64,000 nucleotides of DNA from Lysobacterales bacterium (GCA_019634735.1 JAHCAT010000007.1:147604-211603), one strand, 5' to 3'; positions 17,131 to 26,276 are shown, counted from the stretch's first letter. The notes: generated by a model from the letters alone, not told the origin. Program-made: numbers and translations.

Positions 17131-18240
17131 TCAGAACCAGCCGTGCACCCGCACACCCTGGACGGTGTCGGTACCGCCGCCGGCGTGATGACCCCGGCCC
17201 ACCTGGGCGGTGATCCGCAGACTGGCGGGCAGCAACCAGCTCGCGGCGAGGGCGTAGCTGTGGCCGCTCTGCCGCGCCTGGGCGGCATCCTCGACGGCCA
17301 GCCGGGCGGCACGCAGCGAGAATTCCCAGGCGCCCGCCCGCCTGCCGGGGCTGATCCCCTCGAACACGCCGTCACGGTAGCGGCGGCTCTCTCCACCCGG
17401 CCGCCAGCTCGCCATCAGATAGCCGCCGTTGGCCTGGTGGCTCCGCCCGGGGACCCGCGCACGCAGCCACAGGTGTTCGGCCTGCACGGTGAACGGTCCG
17501 CGATCCCAGGCCGCCTCCACGCCGAGACGGTCGGCCCGCGCGACGCCGTCCAGGCGGCCGCTGTCGGCCAGGACCAGGGGCAGTCCGCTGACATCGGGTC
17601 GGCCGCGCAGCCGGACCGGCCCGTCCGGCCGCTCCGTGCCGGCGGCCAGGCCCAGGTGCAGCCGGTGCCCGTCGTCGTCGGTCTGCCGCCAGTTCCAGGT
17701 GGTCCGGGCGAACAGGCCAGGGCCGCGTCGCTCGGGATTGAGGGTGCCATCGAAGGCGGCGACCGCCAGCGTCCGCCTGCCGCCTGCCCAGCCCGCCTCC
17801 AGCCCGAGTGCCCGTCCCGGCACCAGGGCGTTCATCGGCGAGCGCTCGAGCAGGGTCAGGTGGCGATGGCTGGTGAGCGCCTCCAGCCCCATCGGCGTCT
17901 TGCCCTGGCCGATCCGCAGGCGACCGTGCTCGCCCAGTCGCAAGCGCACGAAGACATCGGTCCAGGTGCCCGGCACGGCGTCGTACTCGACCTTGGCCGC
18001 CAGTCCGTTGGGACCGGCCAGGTTCACGGCCATACGCTGGCGGCGGAAACCGTCGGCCGAGACGCCGCCATGGTCGCGGTCTGCGTGCAGCACGTCGTAC
18101 TGGGCGCTGGCGGCCGGGGCCACGGTCCAGCCCTCCGCTGGCGACCAGCGGGGTGGCCAGCCGTCCGCTTGGACGGCCCCTCCCGGTGCGGCAACGAGCA
18201 GGGCAAGGGCGGACAGACGCAGCAGGCAGCGCGTGGACAT
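17131..18240 (-). CDS. Phosphate-selective porin O/P-like outer-membrane protein
   Basis: A 369-residue beta-barrel protein: signal peptide MSTRCLLRLSALALLVAAPGGAVQA, repeated amphipathic strands, and a terminal aromatic residue (VHGWF) as expected for outer-membrane insertion. The segment LRIGQGKTPMGLEALTSHR is characteristic of the OprO/OprP family. It lies upstream of, and on the same strand as, the hvf cluster with 159 bases between, and may or may not share transcription. A Pho-box-like direct repeat lies about 65 bases before the start. Transported ion is not determined; phosphate or polyphosphate is the family expectation. Confidence 0.75.
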   Translation of the reverse strand: MSTRCLLRLSALALLVAAPGGAVQADGWPPRWSPAEGWTVAPAASAQYDVLHADRDHGGVSADGFRRQRMAVNLAGPNGLAAKVEYDAVPGTWTDVFVRLRLGEHGRLRIGQGKTPMGLEALTSHRHLTLLERSPMNALVPGRALGLEAGWAGGRRTLAVAAFDGTLNPERRGPGLFARTTWNWRQTDDDGHRLHLGLAAGTERPDGPVRLRGRPDVSGLPLVLADSGRLDGVARADRLGVEAAWDRGPFTVQAEHLWLRARVPGRSHQANGGYLMASWRPGGESRRYRDGVFEGISPGRRAGAWEFSLRAARLAVEDAAQARQSGHSYALAASWLLPASLRITAQVGRGHHAGGGTDTVQGVRVHGWF

Positions 18241-18303
18241 GATGGACCGGAGCAGCCGAGGGCGCCGGCATCGTATGTCAGAAATGTTGCTGGAAGGTTA
18301 CAG

Positions 18304-18321
18304 ATGACGCGTCGATGACTT
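18304..18321 (-). promoter_or_regulatory. Possible Pho box upstream of the OprP-like porin
   Basis: Read on the minus strand: AAGTCAT, four bases, GCGTCAT. This is the 7-4-7 layout of a PhoB site (CTGTCAT repeated every 11 bases), matching five of seven in each half. A possible -10 (TACGAT) lies at 18270-18275, farther away than in a textbook Pho promoter. Found by eye. Confidence 0.35.
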
Positions 18322-18411
18322 TTCTGGGTCATCCGAATGACACGGGCCCGAATGCCCAGGGGCCGCGGTCGCAGGGCGGCGGCCGCACGTCGGACACCGC
18401 AGGTGCCCGGC

Positions 18412-19089
18412 TCAGTCCTCGGGTGGCGCCAGGGGCGCTTCGCCGGGCGGCGCCGGTGGCCGCAGGCGGCGCGGCCACCGGCACAGGTCGGCAACGGGGC
18501 AGGCGTGGCAGCGTGGCTGCCGGGCCCGGCAGGTGTAGCGGCCGTGCAGGATCAGCCAGTGGTGGGCGTGCTGCAGGTAGGTCTCGGGCACCCGCTTGAG
18601 CAAGCCATGCTCGACCGCCAGGGGCGTCTTTCCGGGCGCCAGGCCGGTGCGGTTGCCGACCCGGAAGATGTGCGTGTCGACCGCCATGGTCGGTTGCCCG
18701 AAGGCGACGTTGAGCACCACGTTGGCGGTCTTCCGGCCGACGCCGGGCAGGGCCTCCAGGGATGCGCGATCCGCCGGCACCTCGCCGCCGTGACGCTCGA
18801 CCAGCAGCGCGCAGGTCTTCAGCAGGTTGCGGGCCTTGGTCTGGTAGAGGCCGATCGAGGCGATATGGCGGCGAACCGCGTCCTCTCCCAGCGCCAGCAT
18901 GGCCTGCGGCGTCGGCGCCGCGGCGAACAGGTGGCGGGTGGCCTTGTTGACGCCCGCGTCGGTAGCCTGCGCCGAGAGCAGCACCGCGGCCAGCAACTGG
19001 AAGGTCGAGCCGTACTCCAGTTCGGTTTTCGGAGATGGGTTCAGTTCGGCCAGGCGCCGGAAGAACTCGACGCGCTCGGCGAGTCTCAT
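18412..19089 (-). CDS. nth: Endonuclease III (DNA glycosylase/AP lyase)
   Basis: Base-excision repair enzyme removing oxidised pyrimidines. Its 225 residues include the helix-hairpin-helix LPGVGRKTANVV with catalytic Lys120 and the catalytic Asp138 in AVDTHIFRV, the same numbering as the E. coli protein. A C-terminal 4Fe-4S cluster motif reads CRARQPRCHACPVADLC (C-x6-C-x2-C-x5-C). It overlaps the end of rnfE by four bases, reproducing the rnf-nth arrangement common in gammaproteobacteria. Confidence 0.96.
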   Translation of the reverse strand: MRLAERVEFFRRLAELNPSPKTELEYGSTFQLLAAVLLSAQATDAGVNKATRHLFAAAPTPQAMLALGEDAVRRHIASIGLYQTKARNLLKTCALLVERHGGEVPADRASLEALPGVGRKTANVVLNVAFGQPTMAVDTHIFRVGNRTGLAPGKTPLAVEHGLLKRVPETYLQHAHHWLILHGRYTCRARQPRCHACPVADLCRWPRRLRPPAPPGEAPLAPPED

Positions 19090-19754
19090 GGGGCCGGTTC
19101 CGGCGCTGCCGGGCGCGCCGCGGCCCGGGCGACCAGCGCATTGCGTGCGGCGATCAGGCCGGCGAAAACGAAGAAGGCACCGGCCGGCAGCACCGCCAGC
19201 AGCAGGCCCCGCCCGGTGCCCAGTTCGATGCGCAGCGCGGCCGACCAGCCGCCCAGCAGCAGGGGCAGGTCGGCGAACACGGTGCCCTGGCCGAGCAGTT
19301 CGCGGATTGCGCCGACCGCCACCAGCACCGCCAGCAGCCCGACGCCCATCAGGGCGCCGTCCAGCGCCGCCAGGCCGACCCGCTGGCGCGCGGCGAATGC
19401 CTCGGCACGGCCGAGGATCATGCAGTTGGTGACGATCAGGGGAATGAACAGGCCGATCGCCTCATGCAGTCCGGGCAGCCAGGCCCGCGCCAGCAGGTCG
19501 ACGCTGCTCACCGCCGAGGCGATCACCAGCACGAACAGCGGCAGGCGCACCTGCGGGCGGGTGATCGGTCGCAACGCCGACACCGCGGTGCTGGCGACGG
19601 TCACCACCAGGACCGTGGCCAGGCCCAGGCCCAGGGCGTTCACCGTGCTGGTCGACACTGCCAGCAGGGGGCACAGGCCAAGCAGCTGTACCAGCGCCGG
19701 GTTGTTCTCCCACAAGGCGTTGCGGGCCAGTTCGGCGGCGGAGGGCTCGGTCAT
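19086..19754 (-). CDS. rnfE: Rnf/Rsx electron transport complex subunit E
   Basis: A 222-residue integral membrane subunit of the Rnf (Rsx) NADH:ferredoxin oxidoreductase/SoxR-reducing complex. It has six predicted membrane segments and the family stretches NNPALVQLLGLCPLLAVS and FIPLIVTNCMILGRAEAFA, where conserved cysteines lie in membrane helices. It is separated from rnfG by a 203-base gap containing G-rich tandem repeats, but is still co-directional. It overlaps nth by four bases. Confidence 0.92.
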   Translation of the reverse strand: MTEPSAAELARNALWENNPALVQLLGLCPLLAVSTSTVNALGLGLATVLVVTVASTAVSALRPITRPQVRLPLFVLVIASAVSSVDLLARAWLPGLHEAIGLFIPLIVTNCMILGRAEAFAARQRVGLAALDGALMGVGLLAVLVAVGAIRELLGQGTVFADLPLLLGGWSAALRIELGTGRGLLLAVLPAGAFFVFAGLIAARNALVARAAARPAAPEPAP

Positions 19755-19802
19755 GCGCGGATTGTACGGGCTGGCTCGTCAGGCGCTTGGCCGGGCAGGC
19801 CA

Positions 19803-19866
19803 GGGACCGGGGACCGGGGAGCAGGGGAGCAGGAAGCAGGGAGCGGGGAGCAGGGAGCGGGGAGGG
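19803..19866. repeat. G-rich short tandem repeats between rnfG and rnfE
   Basis: Degenerate seven-base units of the type GGGGACC / GGGGAGC / GGGAGCG run in tandem. The same kind of heptamer array occurs at 36984-37004 (GGGACTC) and 47287-47318 (GGGGACC). Several GGG/GGGG runs at short spacing make a G-quadruplex possible. It lies inside the rnf gene row. Confidence 0.65.
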
Positions 19867-19957
19867 GCGTGGTGCCGTCGCAAGGTGGAAGGCGCTTGCC
19901 AGGAGCGGGTGGGCCTGGCTGTGGCGATGGCTCGGCGAGGGCGCCAGTCAGGGTCCC

Positions 19958-20578
19958 TCAGTGGGGTTGCGCCGGCAGTGCGTACAGGGACTCGCCACGC
20001 TCGGCGTGGACGGCCAGGGCACGCGCCACCGCCGTGACCACGGCGCGCGGCGTGATGGTGGCGCCGGTGAACTGGTCGAAGTCGCCGCCGTCGCGGCGCA
20101 CGGTCCAGCGGGGCGGTGGCGGTTCGGCCAGGCTGCGGCCGTCGAAGCCCAGCACCCAGTCGCTGCGGCGCAGCTCGATCGGGTCGCCCAGGCCCGGCGT
20201 CTCGGCATGGGCGACGACGCGGACGCCCAGGACATGGCCTGCCCGGTCGATGCCGACCAGCAGTTCGATCGGCCCGGCATAGCCATCCGGTGCGGTGACG
20301 GTCAGCGCGACCGCGGTGCCGATGCCGCCGCGGCGCGCCCGCCAGACGGTCCTTGCACCCGGACCCAGGCGTGCGTCATGGACCAGGGCGGTGTCGGCCA
20401 GCGGGTCATTGTCGTACAGCGAAGGCGGCAGCACCGCGGCCAGCCGCTCCAGCGCGCGGGTGTGCTCGCGGGCGGCGATGCGTTCGCGGGTGCCGTGATG
20501 GATGCCGGCCAGCAGCGCAGTGGCCAGCAGCGCGGCCACGGCCAGCAGCAGCGCCGGCGATCCGCGCTCAGCCGCCAT
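19958..20578 (-). CDS. rnfG: Rnf/Rsx electron transport complex subunit G
   Basis: A 206-residue flavoprotein subunit with one N-terminal membrane helix (about residues 8-26) and a periplasmic FMN-binding domain. The site of covalent FMN attachment is in FTGATITPRAVV (the second Thr of GAT). GLGDPIELRRSDWV is a further family landmark. The start overlaps the end of rnfD by 11 bases. Confidence 0.92.
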   Translation of the reverse strand: MAAERGSPALLLAVAALLATALLAGIHHGTRERIAAREHTRALERLAAVLPPSLYDNDPLADTALVHDARLGPGARTVWRARRGGIGTAVALTVTAPDGYAGPIELLVGIDRAGHVLGVRVVAHAETPGLGDPIELRRSDWVLGFDGRSLAEPPPPRWTVRRDGGDFDQFTGATITPRAVVTAVARALAVHAERGESLYALPAQPH

Positions 20579-21623
20579 CGCCGCGCTCCGCGCGCCGTCG
20601 GTGGCCGAAGATGCGCGTCGGCGTCAGGCGGTCGATCATCGGCGCCGCCGCGTTCATCAGCAGGATCGCGAAGGCGACGCCGTCCGGATAGCCGCCCCAG
20701 CGCCGGATCGCCAGGGTCAGCACCGCCACGCCGATGCCGAATATCCAGCGCCCGCGCGGCGTGGTGCAGCCGGACACCGGGTCGGTGGCGATGAAGAAGG
20801 CGGCCAGCACCAGGGCACCGGAGAACACGTGCTGCGGCGGCGAGGGATGCAGGCCGGGATCGGCCAGCCAGAACGGCAGGCTGAGCGCGATCGTGGCGCC
20901 CAGCACCGCGACCGGCGTGCGCCAGTCGGCGACCCGCAAAAGGCACAGGACGATGCCGCCGAGCGCGAAGAAGTTGGCCGACCATTCCCAGCCGCGGCCG
21001 CCGAAGTCGCCGAACACCGGGTCGCCGCGCACCTCGGCGAGGGTGCGGCCCGCCCCGGCCAGCTCGCGAAGCGTGGCCAGGGGCGTGGCACCGGTCACCG
21101 CATCCCAGCCGGCGTCGGGGGGGCATCCTGCGAAGATGGCCGCGAACGTCTCGGCGGCGGTGACCTGGGTCGCCGCAAGTCCCGCCGGCGCCAGCCAGCG
21201 CGACGCCTCGAGCGGAAACGACACCAGCACCACCGCGTAACCGACCATCGCCGGGTTGAACAGGTTGTGGCCGAGGCCGCCGTACAGGTGCTTGGCCAGG
21301 CCGATCGCGGCGACCATGCCGACCAGGGCCAGCCACCAGGGCGCCAGCGGCGGGATGCACAGGGCGAACAGCCAGCCGGTCACCGCCGCGCTGCCGTCGC
21401 CCAGGAACGGCCGCAGGGGCTGGCCGCGCAGGCGCAGCGCGGCGGCCTCCAGGGCCAGTGCGAAGGCCACCGCCAGCAGCACCTGGACCAGCACGCCGAT
21501 GCCGAAGAACCACACCTGGGCGGCGGTGCCCGGCAGCAGGGCGGCCAGCACCAGCAGCATCACGCGGCGCACGCTGTTGCGCGCCGGCCAGTGCGGTGCG
21601 GGGCCGGTCTCGAAGCGCCTCAT
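20568..21623 (-). CDS. rnfD: Rnf/Rsx electron transport complex subunit D
   Basis: A 351-residue integral membrane subunit related to NqrB. Multiple hydrophobic helices, GLGHNLFNPAMVGYAVVLVSFP, and an FMN-attachment motif TGATPLATLRE are visible. Also DPVSGCTTPRGRWIFG near the C-terminus, a conserved turn. ATG 21623 overlaps the TGA of rnfC by four bases. Part of the minus-strand unit rnfC-D-G-E-nth. Confidence 0.94.
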   Translation of the reverse strand: MRRFETGPAPHWPARNSVRRVMLLVLAALLPGTAAQVWFFGIGVLVQVLLAVAFALALEAAALRLRGQPLRPFLGDGSAAVTGWLFALCIPPLAPWWLALVGMVAAIGLAKHLYGGLGHNLFNPAMVGYAVVLVSFPLEASRWLAPAGLAATQVTAAETFAAIFAGCPPDAGWDAVTGATPLATLRELAGAGRTLAEVRGDPVFGDFGGRGWEWSANFFALGGIVLCLLRVADWRTPVAVLGATIALSLPFWLADPGLHPSPPQHVFSGALVLAAFFIATDPVSGCTTPRGRWIFGIGVAVLTLAIRRWGGYPDGVAFAILLMNAAAPMIDRLTPTRIFGHRRRAERGDGG

Positions 21624-23077
21624 GGCCGACCCGCCGGTGCGTCGTCGTCGTCGCGCAACGCCGCCTCGCGGGCCCGCAGGCGCGCCTCGCGCGCCGCCTG
21701 CTCGCGCACCAGGCGCGCCTGACGGGCCTCGAACAGGACGCGCGAACGGCGCGCGCGTTCCGCCTCCTGGGCCTGCCAGGCGCGCTCGCCCTTGCCGAAC
21801 CGGAAGCGCTCGACCAGGGGGATCTGGCTGGGACACACGTAGGCGCACAGGCCGCATTCGATGCAGTCGGCCAGGCCCAGGCGGGACGTGGCCACCCAGT
21901 CGCCAGCGCGGATGGCGGCGTCGAGCTGCTGCGGCAGGAGCCGGGCCGGGCAGACGCGCGCGCACTCGCCGCAGCGGATGCAGGGCAGCTCGGGGCCACG
22001 GGCTCGCAGTTCGTCGGCGGCCAGCACCAGCACACAGTTGCCGGACTTGCCGACCGGCACCTGGTCGCTGGCCAGCGACTGGCCCATCATCGGCCCGCCC
22101 AGCACCAGCCGTTGCGCGGCCGGTGTGTAGCCGCCCGCGGCTTCGACCAGGTCGGCGACCAGGGTGCCCAGCGGCACCTCCAGGCTGCACGGCCCGGCGA
22201 CACCGCGGCCGGCGACGCTGACCACCCGCGAGACCAGCGGTTCGCCCAGGACCACGGCGCGCCAGGCGGCCGCTGCGGTGGCGACGTTCACGCAGGCGAC
22301 GCCGTGCTGGCGCGGCGTGGTGCCGGCGCCCACCTCGATACCGGTGAGCGTGTAGACCAGCTGGCGCTCGCCGCCCTGCGGATAGCGGGTCGGCACGGCG
22401 ACCAGCTCGATCGCGGTGCCGGCGGCCGCGTCGGTCAGCGCTTCAAGTGCCTCGCGCATGTGGTCCTCGACCGCCAGCAGGATGCGCGAGGCGCCGAGCA
22501 GATGGCCGAGCAGTTCGCTGCCCGCCGTCACCTGGTCCGCGCGGGCCCGCATCAGCGCGTCATCGCAGGCGATCCAGGGTTCGCACTCGGCGCCGTTGAC
22601 GATCAGCGTGTGGACCGGGAAGCCGTCCGGCGCCAGTTTACGATCGGTGGGGAAAACCGCGCCGCCCAGGCCGACCACGCCGGCCTCGCGCAGGCGCGCG
22701 GCCAGCGTCGCCGGCGGCGATGTCCGCCACGCCGGCAGCGGCGGCATGCGCTGCCAGTCCTGGCGGCCATCGGGAACCAGCTCGACACAGGGCAATGGCT
22801 GGCCGGCAGGATGGCCGATGTCGTGCGTCACGATGCCCAGGACCTGTCCGGACGCCGGCGCATGCACGTGGGCGGAGTCCTCGCCGTCGGCCTCGCCGAT
22901 GCGCTTGCCGGCCAGCACCCGCTCGCCGGCCGCGACGCAGGCGCGGGCGGGCGAGCCGGCATGCTGCAACAGCGGCACCAGCAGCCGGGCCGGCATCGGC
23001 AGGCAGCGCAGCGGCGGCCGGCTGGCCTGCTTGCGCGGATCCAGGCGCAGCCCCCCGGGGAAGACGTAGGTGCTCAT
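21620..23077 (-). CDS. rnfC: Rnf/Rsx electron transport complex subunit C
   Basis: A 485-residue peripheral subunit that binds NADH and FMN and passes electrons through two 4Fe-4S clusters. It shows GLGGAVFPTDRKL (FMN/NADH site), IVNGAECEPW, and the two ferredoxin motifs CIRCGECARVCP and CIECGLCAYVCP. The C-terminus is a short Ala/Arg/Glu-rich helix, much shorter than the E. coli extension. Neither rnfB nor rnfA lies upstream: the next gene is ispB, 85 bases away on the same strand, so those subunits must be encoded elsewhere if the complex is functional. Confidence 0.95.
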   Translation of the reverse strand: MSTYVFPGGLRLDPRKQASRPPLRCLPMPARLLVPLLQHAGSPARACVAAGERVLAGKRIGEADGEDSAHVHAPASGQVLGIVTHDIGHPAGQPLPCVELVPDGRQDWQRMPPLPAWRTSPPATLAARLREAGVVGLGGAVFPTDRKLAPDGFPVHTLIVNGAECEPWIACDDALMRARADQVTAGSELLGHLLGASRILLAVEDHMREALEALTDAAAGTAIELVAVPTRYPQGGERQLVYTLTGIEVGAGTTPRQHGVACVNVATAAAAWRAVVLGEPLVSRVVSVAGRGVAGPCSLEVPLGTLVADLVEAAGGYTPAAQRLVLGGPMMGQSLASDQVPVGKSGNCVLVLAADELRARGPELPCIRCGECARVCPARLLPQQLDAAIRAGDWVATSRLGLADCIECGLCAYVCPSQIPLVERFRFGKGERAWQAQEAERARRSRVLFEARQARLVREQAAREARLRAREAALRDDDDAPAGRP

Positions 23078-23162
23078 CCGCGCGCCGCGTGCTCAGTCTG
23101 CCGCCGGCGCGATGCCGGACCCGCCGGCCGATCGCCAACCGCCGCGGCGGCGCGACATGCCG

Positions 23163-24176
23163 TCAGGCGCCGCGATCGACCGCGAAACGCGCAAGGAAGG
23201 CCAGCGCGTCCCGGTAGGGCGAGGCGGGCAGGGCGGCCAGCGCATCGGTGGCGCCCCCGGCGTGGTCGCCGGCCTGGCGACGCGCGTAGTCCAGGCCGCC
23301 GTGGCTGCGGATCGCGGCCAGCACCGCTGGCAGGTGCTCGCGGCCGCCGCTCGCGACCGCGTTGCGCAGGGTCGCGGCCTCCTCGCCCCGGGCGTGCGCC
23401 AGGGCATGGATCAGCGGCAGGGTCGGCTTGCCCTCGGCGAGATCGTCGCCCAGGTGTTTGCCCAGGGCGTCCTCGTCGGCCTCGTAGTCGAGGATGTCGT
23501 CGGCGATCTGGAAGGCCATGCCCAGGGCGTGGCCATAGTCGCGCAGCGCCTGGACGCGTGCGCCGTCCAGGCCGGCGAGCAGACCGCCGAGCTGCGCCGC
23601 GGCCGCGAACAGGATCGCTGTCTTGCGCTCGATCACCCGCAGGTAGTCGGCCTCGGTGGTGTCCGGATTGTGGATGTGCATGAGCTGCAGCACCTCACCC
23701 TCGGCGATCGCGTTGGTGGTGTCGGCCAGCAGCCGCATCACCGGCATGGCGTCGAGGTCGACCATCAGCTGGAACGACCGCGAGTAGAGGAAGTCGCCGA
23801 CCAGCACCGAGGCCGCGTTGCCGAACAGCGAGTTCGCGGTGCGCCGGCCGCGCCGCAGGTCGGACTCGTCGACCACGTCGTCGTGCAGCAGGGTGGCGGT
23901 GTGGATGAACTCGATGATCGCCGCGGCGGCGATGTGGCCGTCGCCGCGGTAACCGGCCGCACGCGCCGCCAGCAGGACCACCAGCGGGCGCAGCCGCTTG
24001 CCGCCGGCGACGATGTGCTCGGCGACCTGGTTGACCAGCAGCACCTCCGAGGCCAGCCGGCGCCGGATCAGGGCGTCGACCTGGCGCGCGTCCTCGGCGA
24101 CCAGCGCCTGCACGGCGGCGAAATCGCTCGGGGCCTGGCGGCTGGTGGCGGTGGCGGTGGCGGAAACGGCGGTCAA
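23163..24176 (-). CDS. ispB: Octaprenyl/polyprenyl diphosphate synthase
   Basis: A 337-residue all-trans polyprenyl synthase that makes the side chain of ubiquinone. It has both Asp-rich motifs, LLHDDVVDESD and MAFQIADDILDYEAD, together with GGKRLRP and GDFLYSRSF. I chose TTG 24176, six bases after AAGGA; no ATG exists in the N-terminal region, and an internal GTG would also give a near-normal length. A good -10 element (TATACT) lies about 65 bases upstream. It is transcribed away from the MFS gene and possibly leads into rnfC. Confidence 0.93.
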   Translation of the reverse strand: MTAVSATATATSRQAPSDFAAVQALVAEDARQVDALIRRRLASEVLLVNQVAEHIVAGGKRLRPLVVLLAARAAGYRGDGHIAAAAIIEFIHTATLLHDDVVDESDLRRGRRTANSLFGNAASVLVGDFLYSRSFQLMVDLDAMPVMRLLADTTNAIAEGEVLQLMHIHNPDTTEADYLRVIERKTAILFAAAAQLGGLLAGLDGARVQALRDYGHALGMAFQIADDILDYEADEDALGKHLGDDLAEGKPTLPLIHALAHARGEEAATLRNAVASGGREHLPAVLAAIRSHGGLDYARRQAGDHAGGATDALAALPASPYRDALAFLARFAVDRGA

Positions 24177-24241
24177 GAGCGGTCCTTACGATGATGGCGC
24201 GCTGCCCCGGGGCCTGGTCGGCGGCCGCCGGCGCCGTCGCA

Positions 24242-24247
24242 AGTATA
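24242..24247 (-). promoter_or_regulatory. Possible -10 element of ispB promoter
   Basis: TATACT on the minus strand matches the sigma-70 -10 consensus in five of six positions; the -35 region (TCTGCC at 16 bases) is weak. It lies in the 121-base divergent region between ispB and the MFS gene. Confidence 0.45.
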
Positions 24248-24297
24248 CGCCGGGGGCGATTTTGGCAGACTATGCGCCGTCCTCCAGTGCCTGTCCC

Positions 24298-25470
24298 GTG
24301 AAGCTCAACGCCCTCGAACGCCGCGCCGCGGCGGCCCTGGCGCTGGTCGTCAGCCTGCGCATGTTCGGCCTGTTCCTGATCCTGCCGGTGTTCGCCGCGC
24401 AGGCGCGCGCCTATCCCGACGCGGTGCCCTGGCTGATCGGCCTGGCCCTGGGCGTCTACGGACTCGGCCAGGCCCTGCTGCAACTGCCCTATGGCCTGCT
24501 GTCGGATCGCGTGGGACGGCGTCCCGCGATTTCCCTGGGCCTGCTGGTGTTCGCGCTTGGCGGCCTGGTGGCGGCCTTGGCGACCACGCTCAAGGGGGTG
24601 GTGCTGGGGCGCGCCCTGCAGGGGATGGGTGCGGTGTCCGGCGCCGGCCTGGCGCTGGCCGCCGACCTCAGCCGCGACGCGGTGCGCGGCAAGGTGATGG
24701 CGATCATCGGCGCCAGCATCGGCCTGGCGTTCGTGCTGGCCCTGGTCGCTGGCGCCCCGCTTTTCGCCCTCGGCGGCCTGCCGCTGCTGTTCGCGCTGAC
24801 CGCGGTGCTCGCGCTGGCCAGCCTCGCGCTGCTGTGGGCGGTCGTTCCGGCGCCCGCACGCAGCATGCCGGTGGCGGTGAGTCCGGGCGCCCTGCGCCGG
24901 GCGCTGGCGGATCCGCGCCTGTTGCTGCTGGACCTCAGCGTGTTCGTGCTGCACGTCCTGCTGACCGCCGCCTTCGTGGCCCTGCCGACCCTGCTGGTCG
25001 ACCGGCTCGGTCTGCCCCTGGCCCGGCACTGGCAGTTCTACCTGCCAGTGATGGTCGTGGCGGCGGGCTGCCTGCCGCTGTTCGTCGGTGGTCGCCAGGC
25101 GGCCCTGGAGGGGCTTGGCCGGCGCCAGGCCCTGGCCCTGCTGCTGGCGGCGGGGGGGCTGGCGTTGCTGGCCGGCGGCCAGGGTCCGATGCTGCTGGCG
25201 GTGGCCGGCTGCGCATTCTTCGCCGGCTTCACCGCCCTGGAGGCCCTGCTGCCGACCCTGGTGTCGCGACTCGCGCCCGAGCATGGCCGCGGCGCCGCGC
25301 TGGGCGCCTACTCGGGCCTGCAATTCCTGGGCGCCTTCGTCGGCGGCCTGGTCGGCGGCGTGCTGCTGGGGCGTTTGGGCGAGGCACAGGTTTTGGCCGC
25401 GGCGGCCGCCCTGGCGCTAGGCTGGACCGCGGTCCTGTGGGTGCTCGGCCGCCGCTTGCGCGGGGGCTGA
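24298..25470 (+). CDS. MFS transporter, YajR-like
   Basis: A 390-residue major facilitator protein with about 12 hydrophobic segments, probably a drug or metabolite exporter in the inner membrane. The first helices (SLRMFGLFLILPVFA), the antiporter-type loop LLSDRVGRRPAI between helices 2 and 3, and RALQGMGAVSGAGLALAADLSRD read like E. coli YajR, but the C-terminal cytosolic domain of YajR is absent. It starts at GTG 24298. It lies 129 bases before ssb, an arrangement common in gammaproteobacteria. Confidence 0.85.
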   Translation: MKLNALERRAAAALALVVSLRMFGLFLILPVFAAQARAYPDAVPWLIGLALGVYGLGQALLQLPYGLLSDRVGRRPAISLGLLVFALGGLVAALATTLKGVVLGRALQGMGAVSGAGLALAADLSRDAVRGKVMAIIGASIGLAFVLALVAGAPLFALGGLPLLFALTAVLALASLALLWAVVPAPARSMPVAVSPGALRRALADPRLLLLDLSVFVLHVLLTAAFVALPTLLVDRLGLPLARHWQFYLPVMVVAAGCLPLFVGGRQAALEGLGRRQALALLLAAGGLALLAGGQGPMLLAVAGCAFFAGFTALEALLPTLVSRLAPEHGRGAALGAYSGLQFLGAFVGGLVGGVLLGRLGEAQVLAAAAALALGWTAVLWVLGRRLRGG

Positions 25471-25565
25471 ATGGCGCGGTGCCGGAAAATTCCGACGCCG
25501 CATCGCGGCCGGTTCACCCGTTCCCGCAAGCTGCTTTCCCAGGCAGGTCCGTAGGGGGCGCGTGC

Positions 25566-25571
25566 TATCCT
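25566..25571 (+). promoter_or_regulatory. Possible -10 element of ssb promoter
   Basis: TATCCT, four to five matches to the -10 consensus, 28 bases before the ssb start; no clear -35. Found by eye. Confidence 0.35.
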
Positions 25572-25599
25572 GCGGCCATCGAAACGAGGTCCTAGCGCC

Positions 25600-26103
25600 A
25601 TGGCACGAGGCATCAACAAGGTCATCCTGGTCGGCAATCTGGGCAACGATCCAGAGGTGCGCTACACGCCCTCCGGCGCGGCCATCACCACGATCAGCGT
25701 GGCGACCTCCGAGCAGTGGACCGACAAGCAGTCCGGCCAGAAGCAGGAACGCACCGAGTGGCACCGGGTGAAGTTCTTCGGCCGCCTGGCCGAGATCGCC
25801 GCCGAGTACCTGCGCAAGGGCCGGCAGGTCTACATCGAGGGCAGCCTGCGCACCGACAAGTACACCGACAAGCAGGGCGTCGAGCGCTACACCACCGACA
25901 TCATCGCCAACGAGATGCAGATGCTGGGCGGCATGGGCGAAGGTGGCGGCGGTGGCGGCGGTGGCGGCGGTGGTGCGCCGCGCGACCGGGGCGCCGGCCA
26001 GCAGCGCGGTGGCGGTGGCGGTGGCGGTGGCGACCGTGGCCCGGCCCGCCAGCCGGCCCAGGAGCCGGTTGCCGACTTCAGCGACGACGACATCCCGTTC
26101 TGA
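25600..26103 (+). CDS. ssb: Single-stranded DNA-binding protein
   Basis: A 167-residue SSB. The OB fold (residues 1-110) begins [22 protein letters not shown] and includes [22 protein letters not shown] flexible linker follows with two almost pure glycine runs (11 and 8 residues). The acidic tip SDDDIPF recruits partner proteins. The poly-Gly linker is encoded by GGC/GGT repeats, which may be slippage-prone. An intrinsic terminator lies 37 bases after the stop. Confidence 0.97.
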   Translation: MARGINKVILVGNLGNDPEVRYTPSGAAITTISVATSEQWTDKQSGQKQERTEWHRVKFFGRLAEIAAEYLRKGRQVYIEGSLRTDKYTDKQGVERYTTDIIANEMQMLGGMGEGGGGGGGGGGGAPRDRGAGQQRGGGGGGGGDRGPARQPAQEPVADFSDDDIPF

Positions 26104-26140
26104 CGAACACCTTTTGCGACGTGGTGAGAAAGATCTTACG

Positions 26141-26172
26141 AAGGCCCCGTTCTTGCGGGGCCTTTTGTTTTG
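26141..26172 (+). terminator. Intrinsic terminator of ssb
   Basis: A nine-base-pair stem, AAGGCCCCG / CGGGGCCTT, with a six-base loop, followed directly by TTTTGTTTTG. It is the clearest Rho-independent terminator in the window and marks the left edge of the low-GC island. Confidence 0.9.
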
Positions 26173-26276
26173 TTATCGCCTTGATTCAATGTGCGCGTGG
26201 GTTTGCTTCTTGCGGATAATTTGCTTCGAGAATTCGGCGGGACACAGGTGTTGGCTCTCGCTTTTTTCAGGTGGAT

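Noticed and set aside
25940..26040. GGC/GGT repeat tract as a CRISPR or satellite repeat
   Set aside because: It encodes the glycine linkers of SSB in frame and ends in the conserved acidic tip.
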